The notes under the pieces: model-generated | What the model saw: the letters and a program-made list of their open reading frames with translations, nothing else | What the model was told of the DNA's origin: nothing | Database searches by the model: none | Source of the DNA: Deltaproteobacteria bacterium | GTDB taxonomy: Bacteria; Desulfobacterota; Desulfobacteria; Desulfobacterales; ETH-SRB1 | DNA length: 57,262 nt | Assembly (NCBI GenBank): GCA_030262895.1 | Contig: JAJSZW010000007.1 | Location: 1-57,262, forward strand | Direction: 5' to 3' | Shown: positions 18,036 to 27,348 of the stretch, piece by piece | Numbering within the stretch: the first letter of the stretch is position 1 | How the letters are laid out: every line of letters begins with the position of its first letter | Translations under genes and position numbers: made by a program

Positions 18036-18122
18036 TTTTTAATTCCTTTCGATTTTTAAATTTAAAGTTCAAACTGCTAAAAGAGTCATACCCGCACATA
18101 AGCAGGTATGACTCATCAATTA

Positions 18123-19454
18123 TTATTTCTGCGAATATGCTGAAACCTCAAAGTCAGGATAGGCATTGCCGGCATGCTCCGATAGATCCAGACCTTTAGC
18201 TTCTTCTTCAGCAGAGACTCTCAGGCCTATGGTCATGTCAATTATTTTGAACAAGATATAGGCTGCTGTAAATGTCCATACAAAACAGGCTGCAATCCCC
18301 AGAAGCTGCACACCTATAATTTTTGCTGAAGTACCGCCCATATTGAAGATACCGGCTGCCAGCGTTCCCCATGCCCCATTTACACCATGGACTGATATAG
18401 CGCCAACCGGGTCATCCACCTTAATCCTGTCAAACATGATGACTGCAAAGACAACAATAATCCCTGCAACAGCCCCGATAATGACCGAGCTTGTTGGTGA
18501 TACGTTCGCGCATCCAGCGGTAATCGCCACCAGACCGGCAAGTGCCCCGTTTAAACTCATGCCCACATCAGGCTTGCCGAACTTAATCCATGATGTGATC
18601 ATCGCCAGAACAGCTCCTGCTGCCGCAGCCAGGTTTGTATTTACAAAAATCATGGCAATGTCTTTTGATGCTGCAGTGGTGGAGCCAGGGTTAAAACCAA
18701 ACCATCCTAGCCACAGGATAAAAACTCCCAGCGCTGCTAATGGTATATTATGCCCCAGAATCGGTTTTATCCCTCCGTCTTTTGTGTATTTGCCCAAGCG
18801 CGGCCCAAGGACAATGGTACCTGCCAGAGCAGCCCATCCGCCTACAGAGTGAACTACTGTGGACCCTGCAAAATCAATAAATCCTATCCCTTCAAGCCAG
18901 CCACTACCGTTATACAGGCTCCCCCATGCCCAGCTTCCGAAGATGGGATAAATCAAAGCGCTGATAAAGATGCTATAAAGCAAATATCCGGTAAACTTCG
19001 TTCTTTCAGCCATTGCTCCAGATACAATAGTTGCCGCTGTAGCAGCAAAAACTACCTGAAACATCCAGAATGCCAGAACCCAGGGATCACCATCCGGCGA
19101 AAAGTCGCTTAAGAAAAATCCGGATGTTCCAAGCCAGCCTGATTTAGACACGCCAAACATCAGGCCAAACCCGATAGCCCAGAACGCCAGTGATCCAACA
19201 GAAAAATCCATGAGATTTTTCATCATTATGTTAACAGCGTTTTTAGCTCGCGTAAATCCTGCCTCAACCAGGGCAAAACCAGCCTGCATGAAAAAGACAA
19301 GCGCCGCTGCAACCATTGTCCACACGTAATCAGCGTGGGCCTGCACCAAATCAATAGCTGTTTTATTTGATTCCGGTGTAACTGCCCCATCCCCGGCCCA
19401 GGCAATGGAAAGGTTGCTCACTGTTAAAAGTAAACTCAGTATAAGAGTTTTCAT
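18123..19454 (-). CDS. amtB: Ammonium transporter AmtB
   Basis: DYVWTMVAAALVFFMQAGFALVEAGFTRAKNAVNIMMKN, DFAGSTVVHSVGGWAALAG, VHGVNGAWGTLAAGIF. Confidence 0.96.
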   Translation of the reverse strand: MKTLILSLLLTVSNLSIAWAGDGAVTPESNKTAIDLVQAHADYVWTMVAAALVFFMQAGFALVEAGFTRAKNAVNIMMKNLMDFSVGSLAFWAIGFGLMFGVSKSGWLGTSGFFLSDFSPDGDPWVLAFWMFQVVFAATAATIVSGAMAERTKFTGYLLYSIFISALIYPIFGSWAWGSLYNGSGWLEGIGFIDFAGSTVVHSVGGWAALAGTIVLGPRLGKYTKDGGIKPILGHNIPLAALGVFILWLGWFGFNPGSTTAASKDIAMIFVNTNLAAAAGAVLAMITSWIKFGKPDVGMSLNGALAGLVAITAGCANVSPTSSVIIGAVAGIIVVFAVIMFDRIKVDDPVGAISVHGVNGAWGTLAAGIFNMGGTSAKIIGVQLLGIAACFVWTFTAAYILFKIIDMTIGLRVSAEEEAKGLDLSEHAGNAYPDFEVSAYSQK

Positions 19455-19477
19455 AATTGTTAACCTCCTTAGTAATA

Positions 19478-19816
<339 letters not shown>

Positions 19817-19865
19817 TTAGCACTCTCCTTTTGGTCAAACTTGTAATTGTTTGCATAAATGATAA

Positions 19866-19881
19866 AGCAAAGGACGTGCCA
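19866..19881 (-). promoter_or_regulatory. Sigma54 (-24/-12) promoter of glnK-amtB
   Basis: Reverse strand TGGCACGtcctTTGCT, close to consensus TGGCACG-N4-TTGCW, ~50 bp upstream of glnK ATG. Confidence 0.85.
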
Positions 19882-20274
19882 CTTCGCCGATAACGGCACT
19901 ATTTTGGGTTAACTATCCTTAATAACTAAATATTTATACCTAAGATAGAATAAGAATAGTTATTATTTTGTTACAAATATGTTGGGTTGATGTATATATA
20001 TTACAAAATTGTATTTAGGATGGGCTGAAATGACATGTTTGTATATTTTGCGAATGCCTTTTTCTCCAAGTCCCCAAAATCGGCAAAATAAAGCATTCAC
20101 CAAAACTTTTCAACCTGTGCGGTTAGGTAATTGCTGAGCCATTCCGAATGATCAAATAGGACTTAAGACTTAAAACTACTCTTGACGCTGACCACCATTT
20201 GATGTTATTTAATAAATATAAATAACTCACAAAAGTTATTGCGAACCGGTATGTAATAACTTTCTTATCCCTTA

Positions 20275-20437
20275 AACCTAAGTTGAGCGATTTTTTGCGA
20301 AGAAATGTGCCAAGATCTTGATGCAGCAAGGTTTGCGAAAATCGTAGGCATACCAATGGATATGTCGAGACTTTTCGCAAGTCCTTGATGCGCAAGAGAT
20401 TAGTGCAGGTCGAGTAAAAAATCGCTCAATTTAGGTT
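20275..20437. mobile_element. 163-bp MITE-like element, copy 2
   Basis: Same length, orientation and termini as 17065-17227; ends ~20 bp before the ATG at 20458. Confidence 0.9.
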
Positions 20438-20457
20438 AAAACTATGGAGATACGACA

Positions 20458-20778
20458 ATGAAAAAAACCAAACTATTACTTGTATGTATGCTTTTAGGTC
20501 TCTTTTTTACCTCATACGCTTTTGCACACACACCCTTTTGTTCGTGTTTGGATAATGGGGATGGAACTATTCTTTGCGAGGGTGGATTTCTTGATGGTTC
20601 CTCGGCTGTTGGTGTAAGAATACAAGTGGTAGATGCCAATGGAAAAATACTAGTTGAAGGATATATGGATAAAAAAAGCGAATTCAGATTCAATAAGCCT
20701 TCAGGCGAATATACGGTTATCCTTGATGCAGGCTTTGAGCATACCGTGTCAGTACCAGGCTCAGAGATTACGGAGTAG
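20458..20778 (+). CDS. Small exported protein with carboxypeptidase-regulatory-like fold, paralog of 24572-24901
   Basis: Signal peptide; GVRIQVVDANGKILVEGYMDKKSEFRF compared with AQIQVFDNYGKLIVSGKTDKKGIFAF. Confidence 0.7.
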   Translation: MKKTKLLLVCMLLGLFFTSYAFAHTPFCSCLDNGDGTILCEGGFLDGSSAVGVRIQVVDANGKILVEGYMDKKSEFRFNKPSGEYTVILDAGFEHTVSVPGSEITE

Positions 20779-20789
20779 TAGTAAAAACA

Positions 20790-21098
20790 ATGTACCATCC
20801 CTATACACCATCAAGGCAGGATCCCGGCTTTTTGGAAAGAACGGCAACGGGTCGTGACAAGCTCTTCTCAGCCCTGCTCGCCGGTATTGAACAAGAATCA
20901 CGAAAACCTAAGCGCTGGCTTTTGATCGGTCCTCGGGGTATCGGGAAGAGTCACATCATTGCATTACTTCACCACAAGATAAAAAGCTCCTCGCGTTTAA
21001 TGGCAAAATGGTTGCCTGTCTCTTTTCCTGAGGAGGCAGCAGGAATTATTAAAATCAATCCGGAATATCCTTCGATTCTGATATGCATACACAAGTAG
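20790..21098 (+). pseudogene. N-terminal fragment of an ATP-binding (AAA) protein
   Basis: RWLLIGPRGIGKSHIIALLHHKI Walker A then abrupt end; overlaps the next ORF. Confidence 0.55.
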
Positions 21099-21715
21099 TA
21101 AAACCGGCCGGTTCAAGTCGTGAGGGCCTGTATTTTGTTTTGACCACTGCTGTAGTTATTGCAGTGGCAGCAATCTGCATTATGCACAGAACCAGAGCTG
21201 AACCTGAAAGGGTTCTGCTCGAATACCAGATAAGCGGGTACAAAGATCTTAACAGTTTCAAGCAGGGGACGTTTGTCGCCCTCTATACCGCAGCCATGGA
21301 GATTGATGCTGCCCACGACAATAATGAGGGAACGTGGCTCTCAGTGAAAGACCTGCAAGAACGATTTATGCCTCCATTTGCTCATGATCGTGCATGGGCC
21401 ATGAGCGGAAAGCTTATCTGGACACAAAAGATATTAAACAAAGATATGATACATGCAACAGCGTATCTTGGGAAACCGTCCATTTCTGATATCTCAGGCT
21501 CTTTTTTGCTTGTCCTGCTGCATGACCACAGCACAGAAGGAGACTACCAGATCAGGGAGCCGGAACACGATGAGGGGCCATTTAAGATATGGTATTCTGG
21601 CGAAACTGATGTGGATTTCCCGGAAAGATTGAGCGTGCGTAGTCTGGCTATAATGGGATGGAAAGAGGTTATCCCGTATACAGGTGATAATGAGATGAAA
21701 CGGATAAAAGGATAG
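21083..21715 (+). CDS. Membrane-anchored protein of metal ABC operon (DUF6162-like)
   Basis: Single N-terminal TM; position directly upstream of the ZnuA-like gene. Confidence 0.55.
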   Translation: MHTQVVKPAGSSREGLYFVLTTAVVIAVAAICIMHRTRAEPERVLLEYQISGYKDLNSFKQGTFVALYTAAMEIDAAHDNNEGTWLSVKDLQERFMPPFAHDRAWAMSGKLIWTQKILNKDMIHATAYLGKPSISDISGSFLLVLLHDHSTEGDYQIREPEHDEGPFKIWYSGETDVDFPERLSVRSLAIMGWKEVIPYTGDNEMKRIKG

Positions 21716-21781
21716 ATAGACTTTCAGATAAATAATTTCACTGCGTTCTATCCTTGTGAAATGAATTATCTAAAAGTCTAT
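21714..21781. repeat. Inverted-repeat element, family atagactttcagataaataatttcac
   Basis: atagactttcagataaataatttcac ... gtgaaatgaattatctaaaagtctat. Confidence 0.8.
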
Positions 21782-22708
21782 AAGGATGGTACTATGCAAA
21801 GACTATTGTTAATCACGTTATTGATGCTGGCTATGGTTTCAGGTGGAACTAATCCCGCAATTGCGGAAAAAAGACTCTGTATAGGAATTACTTTGCATCC
21901 ATATTACAGCTTTGTGAAAAATATAGTGGGCGATAGGGCGGATGTAGTGCCGCTGATAGGGGCCGGATTCAACCCCCACAGCTACGAGCCTAAACCGGAT
22001 GATATAAAAAAAGTAATGAAAATGGATGCAATCGTGATAAACGGAATCGGTCACGATGAATTTGTCTTCGAGATTATCGAGGCAGCCAGGATAAAGGACA
22101 AACTCAATATTATTTACGCAAATAAGGGAGTTGCCCTTATCCCCATACCTGGAACCGACCCCGCCGACAAGATAGTCGATTCCCACACTTTTGTTTCCAT
22201 AACCACCTCAATACAACAAATATATAATATTTGCGCCGAATTGACAAAGCTTGATCCGGAAAACGCTCAAACCTATCGGGAAAATACCCGCAACTATGCA
22301 TCAAGGTTGCGTCGGATGAAGGCTGAGTATATGAAAAGGGTGGCTGATATGCTGGATATTGATTTTCGTTGCGCTACTATACATGGCGGCTATAGCTACC
22401 TTTTGCAGGAATTCGGCCTGGAAGTTACAGTGGTAATAGAACCAAGGCACGGGTTAAAACCGACTGCCAGTCAGTTGCGGGCTACTATTGATCTCATTGA
22501 AAAATCAGGTGTGGATGTGGTTTTTTCTGAGATGCACTTTACTGACAAATATGTGGACACAATTAAGGAAGCAACCGGTGTAAGACTTTACTCATTCTCT
22601 CATATCACCGGAGGAGATTATACAGTTGAAAAATTCGAAAAAGAGATGAAATTCAACCTTGACATTTTGACCATTGCCTTGATGGATGCCTGCAGGCAAC
22701 TTGATTAA
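21761..22708 (+). CDS. Metal ABC transporter substrate-binding protein (ZnuA/TroA family); start may be 21794
   Basis: GITLHPYYSFVKNIVGDRADVVPLIGAGFNPHSYEPKPDDIKKVMKMDAIVINGIGHDEF. Confidence 0.92.
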   Translation: MNYLKVYKDGTMQRLLLITLLMLAMVSGGTNPAIAEKRLCIGITLHPYYSFVKNIVGDRADVVPLIGAGFNPHSYEPKPDDIKKVMKMDAIVINGIGHDEFVFEIIEAARIKDKLNIIYANKGVALIPIPGTDPADKIVDSHTFVSITTSIQQIYNICAELTKLDPENAQTYRENTRNYASRLRRMKAEYMKRVADMLDIDFRCATIHGGYSYLLQEFGLEVTVVIEPRHGLKPTASQLRATIDLIEKSGVDVVFSEMHFTDKYVDTIKEATGVRLYSFSHITGGDYTVEKFEKEMKFNLDILTIALMDACRQLD

Positions 22709-22740
22709 GAAATCTCAAAACCAAAAGAAAGAGATGTGAA

Positions 22741-23472
22741 ATGCTTACAAAAAATGAGGACCCGCCTCACGGTCCGTCCATATGCTTTGAGATGGTCGGT
22801 CTCTGCCTGAATAATATCACTATCCTGCAAGACGTAAGTTTTACCGTAAAGGCAGGAAACATGCATTGCCTTATCGGGCCAAACGGCGGGGGGAAAACCA
22901 GCCTTATCCTTTCACTACTCGGGCAAACGCCTCATACCGGCCGCATCACGATCAATTGGATAGGTGGAACAACAATCGGATATGTGCCCCAGGTGCTCGA
23001 TTTTGATCGGACACTTCCGATTACGGTAAATAACTTCATGACAATGATTTGCCAAAATATGCCTGCATTTATCCGTACAAGGAAAAAATATAAGGATATC
23101 ATAAATAATGCCCTTCGGCTGGTCAGTATGGATACCAAAGGAGAACGGAGACTGGGAGAGTTATCGGGTGGTGAGATGCAACGGGTCTTATTTGCTCAGG
23201 CGCTTATTCCGTTTCCCGATCTCTTGATCCTTGATGAACCAGGCGCAGGAATAGACAGGGGCGGGGCGAAAGTCATTGAGGAGATTATGCTTGTTTTGAA
23301 AAAACAAAAAGTTACTATGGTCTGGACAAATCACGACTTGAAGCAGGTCAGACAGATGGCTGATGCTGTTACGTGTATTCATAAAGAGGTGCTTTTCTCA
23401 GGAACTCCGGATGAAGTTCTGACTACGGAAAGAGTCTTTCAGGCCTTTGGTGCTACCAGCTCAGGGCCATGA
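22741..23472 (+). CDS. Metal ABC transporter ATP-binding protein (ZnuC-like)
   Basis: LIGPNGGGKTSLILSLLG, LSGGEMQRVLFAQALIPFPDLLILDEP. Confidence 0.95.
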   Translation: MLTKNEDPPHGPSICFEMVGLCLNNITILQDVSFTVKAGNMHCLIGPNGGGKTSLILSLLGQTPHTGRITINWIGGTTIGYVPQVLDFDRTLPITVNNFMTMICQNMPAFIRTRKKYKDIINNALRLVSMDTKGERRLGELSGGEMQRVLFAQALIPFPDLLILDEPGAGIDRGGAKVIEEIMLVLKKQKVTMVWTNHDLKQVRQMADAVTCIHKEVLFSGTPDEVLTTERVFQAFGATSSGP

Positions 23473-23499
23473 AGTGAGGCGTACTGATTTGTACGTCGT

Positions 23500-23605
23500 A
23501 TAGACTTTCAGATAATTAATTTCACAAGGCCAGAAGGAGGAAGGCGTATTAGTTATACGTCGACGACTGATAACACAGTGAAATTATTTATCTGAAAGTC
23601 TATAG
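23500..23605. repeat. Inverted-repeat element, second copy of the agactttcagata family
   Basis: tatagactttcagataattaatttcac ... gtgaaattatttatctgaaagtctata. Confidence 0.85.
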
Positions 23606-23617
23606 AAAATCAAAAAG

Positions 23618-24526
23618 GTGGTTAATATCTACAATTCTATAATGCCGGTTGTGCAGCGCCTGGCAGAGTCCGGCTGGCTGCCGGAGTCGCTCAAATACGC
23701 ATTTGTGTTCAATTCTCTTGTAGCTGCCCTTATCCTGGGGCCGGTGCTCGGCGGTATCGGCACACTGGTTGTCACAAAGAGACTTGCTTTCTTTTCCCAG
23801 GCGATCGGAAATGCCGCGCTTACAGGTGTTGCTATCGGAATCATACTGGGAGAGCCTTATACCTCTCCATACGTTTCATTGTTCAGTTTTTGCATCATTT
23901 TTGGAATGGCCATGGTATTCACCAAGAATAGAACAAAAATGACTACTGACACCTTGATTGCCGTATTCCTCTGTATCTCATTGGCGATCGGTGCCTGTAT
24001 CCTGCTCTATGTGACTGCCAAGGTAAATGTTCACGTCCTGGATAATGTCCTTTTTGGCTCGATCCTCACTGTAAACGAGCTTGATCTGAATGTCCTTTTT
24101 GTAATTTCTTTTATCTGTATATTCTGCGGATTGCGCTTTTATAACCGGATGGTTCTTTCCAGTTTTAATCCTAACCTTGCCCGTGTACGAGGGATAAAGG
24201 TAATCTTTCTCGAGTATCTCTTTATCCTCATGGTTACCATAATCACTGTAGCTTCAGTAAAGATCATCGGAGCGATCCTGGTGGAAGCACTGCTTGTTAT
24301 ACCCGCGGCCTCAGCCCGCAACTTGAGCAGGTCAATGAGAGGTTTTTTCTTTTACAGCGCTACCTTTTCCACATTAAGTTGTGTTATCGGGATTGTTGTC
24401 CCGATGGAATTGGAGATACCGGTTCCATCAGGTGGAGCCATTATACTGGTTGCAGCCTTTTTCTTTGCTGTCACAACTGCAATAAGGTGGTTGAGACGGG
24501 CCTATCCAGCGCTTGGGAAAATATGA
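23618..24526 (+). CDS. Metal ABC transporter permease (ZnuB/ABC-3 family)
   Basis: NSLVAALILGPVLGGIGTLVVTKRLAFFSQAIGNAALTGVAIG; polytopic. Confidence 0.93.
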   Translation: MVNIYNSIMPVVQRLAESGWLPESLKYAFVFNSLVAALILGPVLGGIGTLVVTKRLAFFSQAIGNAALTGVAIGIILGEPYTSPYVSLFSFCIIFGMAMVFTKNRTKMTTDTLIAVFLCISLAIGACILLYVTAKVNVHVLDNVLFGSILTVNELDLNVLFVISFICIFCGLRFYNRMVLSSFNPNLARVRGIKVIFLEYLFILMVTIITVASVKIIGAILVEALLVIPAASARNLSRSMRGFFFYSATFSTLSCVIGIVVPMELEIPVPSGGAIILVAAFFFAVTTAIRWLRRAYPALGKI

Positions 24527-24571
24527 TTCAGCTTGAGGTGTTTCCTTTTGAAAAATCTTGGGGAGGATATC

Positions 24572-24901
24572 ATGAAGATTGAAAGATTGTTTTTTATCGG
24601 AGTTGTTTTAGTTTTTTGTCTGTTAACGGCAAGTTCAGCGTGGGGTCACAAGGTGCACGTATTTGCCTGGGTAGAAGGAGGTACAGTGCATAGCGAAAGC
24701 TACTTTTCGAACGGAAACAAAGTTGTTAATGCTCAAATACAGGTCTTTGACAACTACGGAAAGTTAATCGTGTCCGGTAAAACCGATAAAAAAGGCATAT
24801 TCGCTTTTAAATTGCCGGCGTGCACGGCCCTGAGAATAGTTCTCAATGCGTCGGAAGGTCATAATGCAGAATTCGATCTCGCAGTTGACCAGGTCGATTG
24901 A
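24572..24901 (+). CDS. Small exported carboxypeptidase-regulatory-like protein
   Basis: Signal peptide; RBS gggagg; paralog of 20458-20778. Confidence 0.75.
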   Translation: MKIERLFFIGVVLVFCLLTASSAWGHKVHVFAWVEGGTVHSESYFSNGNKVVNAQIQVFDNYGKLIVSGKTDKKGIFAFKLPACTALRIVLNASEGHNAEFDLAVDQVD

Positions 24902-24936
24902 GACTCGGCAACCCCTGAACCCTGAACCCTGAACCT

Positions 24937-25944
24937 ATGAACCCTGAGAGGAGATATAAATTGAAACAGATTGGTATTGTGCTTTCTCTGTTTGTTTTTA
25001 ATATGTTTGTCCTTTTTGGAGCATCCGGCCATGCAGCTCAGAAAAACCCGCTTGTGCTTACCTGTCTTCAATCTACTTATTCCTTTACAACTATTCTGAC
25101 CAAAGGCACATCAATAAAAGTCAGCAACCTGGGTCCGGCAGGATACCCCATGGGAAGACTTGAACGCTATCTTAAAAAGCATGAAAAAGAAGTTAAAGAT
25201 CATGCTGCAAGGGCTGATGCGGTTATTACGATCAGGAGTGTATGGAAACATGACCCACTTTATATCTATGCAAGAAAATGGAATATCAGGATTATTGAAA
25301 TAGATGCATCTATGCCGTTTGACCCCGCCCTCACGGGTGTTTCCATTCTTGAAATTCCGGATAGCTGCCCTCTTTTGCCGGGTACACAAACAGGTAACTC
25401 TCTCCGTAAAGATCATCGGACCATCTCTCCCTATATCTGGCTCAGCCTCTCAAATGCCTCAAAAATGCTCAGCATCATTGCCGGAGACCTGAAACGCCTC
25501 AGCCCAAAAGATGCCGCGGTGATTGACAAAAATCTGGTTAGTTTCAAAAAAGAGCTTTTCAGGCTCAGACTCAAATATGAAAATATGTTTGCAGAACTGA
25601 AATCGCTTGAAGTATTTGGCCTGACAGATGTCTTTCCCTACTTTACAAACGACCTGAACCTCCATGTAGCAGGCTATTTCTTAAAAGATGATTTCCACTG
25701 GACAGAAGAAGATCTATCCAATCTGAAGACAAGACTTCAACAGGACAAGATTAAAGTTGTAATTCACAAATGGGAACCAAAGCCTGAAATAATCCGGGCT
25801 GTAATGGATGCTGGAGCAAAATTGGTAGTGCTCAATTCGATGGATCCGGCTTCAGACAAGAAGGGCAGGATTGACCCTGATGGGTATTTAAAAAGCATAC
25901 GCAACAATCTTGAAATTATTGCTAAGAGCTTGCTTGAAAAATAG
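24937..25944 (+). CDS. Second ZnuA/TroA-like metal-binding protein
   Basis: Signal peptide; two-lobe pattern with LEVFGLTDVFPYFTNDLNLHVAG, VIHKWEPKPEIIRAVMDAGAKLVVL. Confidence 0.65.
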   Translation: MNPERRYKLKQIGIVLSLFVFNMFVLFGASGHAAQKNPLVLTCLQSTYSFTTILTKGTSIKVSNLGPAGYPMGRLERYLKKHEKEVKDHAARADAVITIRSVWKHDPLYIYARKWNIRIIEIDASMPFDPALTGVSILEIPDSCPLLPGTQTGNSLRKDHRTISPYIWLSLSNASKMLSIIAGDLKRLSPKDAAVIDKNLVSFKKELFRLRLKYENMFAELKSLEVFGLTDVFPYFTNDLNLHVAGYFLKDDFHWTEEDLSNLKTRLQQDKIKVVIHKWEPKPEIIRAVMDAGAKLVVLNSMDPASDKKGRIDPDGYLKSIRNNLEIIAKSLLEK

Positions 25945-26152
25945 GGAATCGAAGTCAATTCATCAAGCGAAACCCAACAAATTATATGGAAGGGGTTTTC
26001 GTTCAGACACTAGTTATATGTACCCGTTCACGGTTCCAGGCTTCAAGGTTAGAGAACAATGAAGAAATCAAGGCAATCAACCTTGAACCGTTAACTGTAA
26101 ACCGACAACCGTGAACTGTTACTGTTATATTTTGTAAAAAGAGGAGAATAAA

Positions 26153-27274
26153 ATGATGAAGAAATTTGCCGGTAGTTTACTTGTTGGATGTATGGTCTTT
26201 TTGTTAATGGAGCTTAATCTCTTTGCCTGTGGATTTGAAGAATACAGAGAAATAAACTATAATAAGGAAATGATCCAGGCCATGAATGCGGTTTTTAATG
26301 CCCGTAACAAGATAGGTCTTGAAAAAGGCGATGAAAAGCTTCTCGCTTTAACCAATGCAGGATACGGCACAATAAACGGAAAAACTACAGAGGCTTTCCT
26401 CGACATAGTGTCAAATGTTACCGCCTGTACTATGGGTACAAAAAGTCTTTTGACAGTTCATACCCCGTTTGCTGAGCCGTTGTGGTGTGCACTATACAGA
26501 AAGGATAACGGCAAACTGATTTTTATCAAATGGAGTGAAAAAGGATTCACACAACAGCAGATTGATATTTCTCAGGAAAAAATTTTTAAATCCCAGGACT
26601 GGAAAAAAGCAGCCTCAGGGATAATCGGCAGTAAAACCCTTTTTTCCGTTGTAACGATTTCTCATTGCTGGGCGGCAGATGTTTCCTGGTCTTTACTGAA
26701 AACAGCCGAATTCCATAATCACATCTGCCCCGGCCTTAATACCGGTTTTATTATAGGGGAATATTTGCAGAAAAAATACCCGCTGCGCAAGGGGGAAAAA
26801 TACATGTTCATAGGCGCACCTCCAGGTTGCTTACTTGATGCCCTCCAAATTATATTCGATACCACAGCCGGAAAATCGGCTGCTTTTTCCAAGGCTGTCA
26901 GTAAACAAAAAATAGAAAAATATTCGCAAGACCTGTGGTTTAAGGATGCCCCTATATCTCCCCTGGCAGTCATAGTCATGCGAGTCAATAAAAAAAGCAA
27001 TTCTTGCGAAGGAGTGGTTCTGGGTGTAGACTGGAAAAGTATATTTGCAGATGCAGGCCGGAATTATCAGGATTTTGCTCCACCTGGAGGAAAAGCAAAC
27101 CCTGTTTATTTCATTTCCAGGGCAAAACTGTCTGTCAAAATGGCCTCTATCAGTATGGCCAAAAAACTGACATACGTAAAAGAGATAAAAAAGTTTTTTG
27201 GGCAGGCAGCTTTGGCCCAAAAGCTTGCAATGGAAGGAACAGACCCCTACGCGGTCATCCAAAGTCTTCAGTAG
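26153..27274 (+). CDS. Exported FmdE-family protein
   Basis: Signal peptide; FHNHICPGLNTGFIIGEYL...IGAPPGCLLDALQIIFDTTAGK. Confidence 0.85.
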   Translation: MMKKFAGSLLVGCMVFLLMELNLFACGFEEYREINYNKEMIQAMNAVFNARNKIGLEKGDEKLLALTNAGYGTINGKTTEAFLDIVSNVTACTMGTKSLLTVHTPFAEPLWCALYRKDNGKLIFIKWSEKGFTQQQIDISQEKIFKSQDWKKAASGIIGSKTLFSVVTISHCWAADVSWSLLKTAEFHNHICPGLNTGFIIGEYLQKKYPLRKGEKYMFIGAPPGCLLDALQIIFDTTAGKSAAFSKAVSKQKIEKYSQDLWFKDAPISPLAVIVMRVNKKSNSCEGVVLGVDWKSIFADAGRNYQDFAPPGGKANPVYFISRAKLSVKMASISMAKKLTYVKEIKKFFGQAALAQKLAMEGTDPYAVIQSLQ

Positions 27275-27348
27275 AGCAAGGATAGGTGTCAGGAGTCAGG
27301 AGTCAGAATTTATAACCACGATATATTCTGACCCCTGACGTCTTTTCA

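Noticed and set aside
23629-23844. Reverse ORF inside the ABC permease
   Set aside because: Antisense shadow ORF of a clearly coding membrane protein gene.
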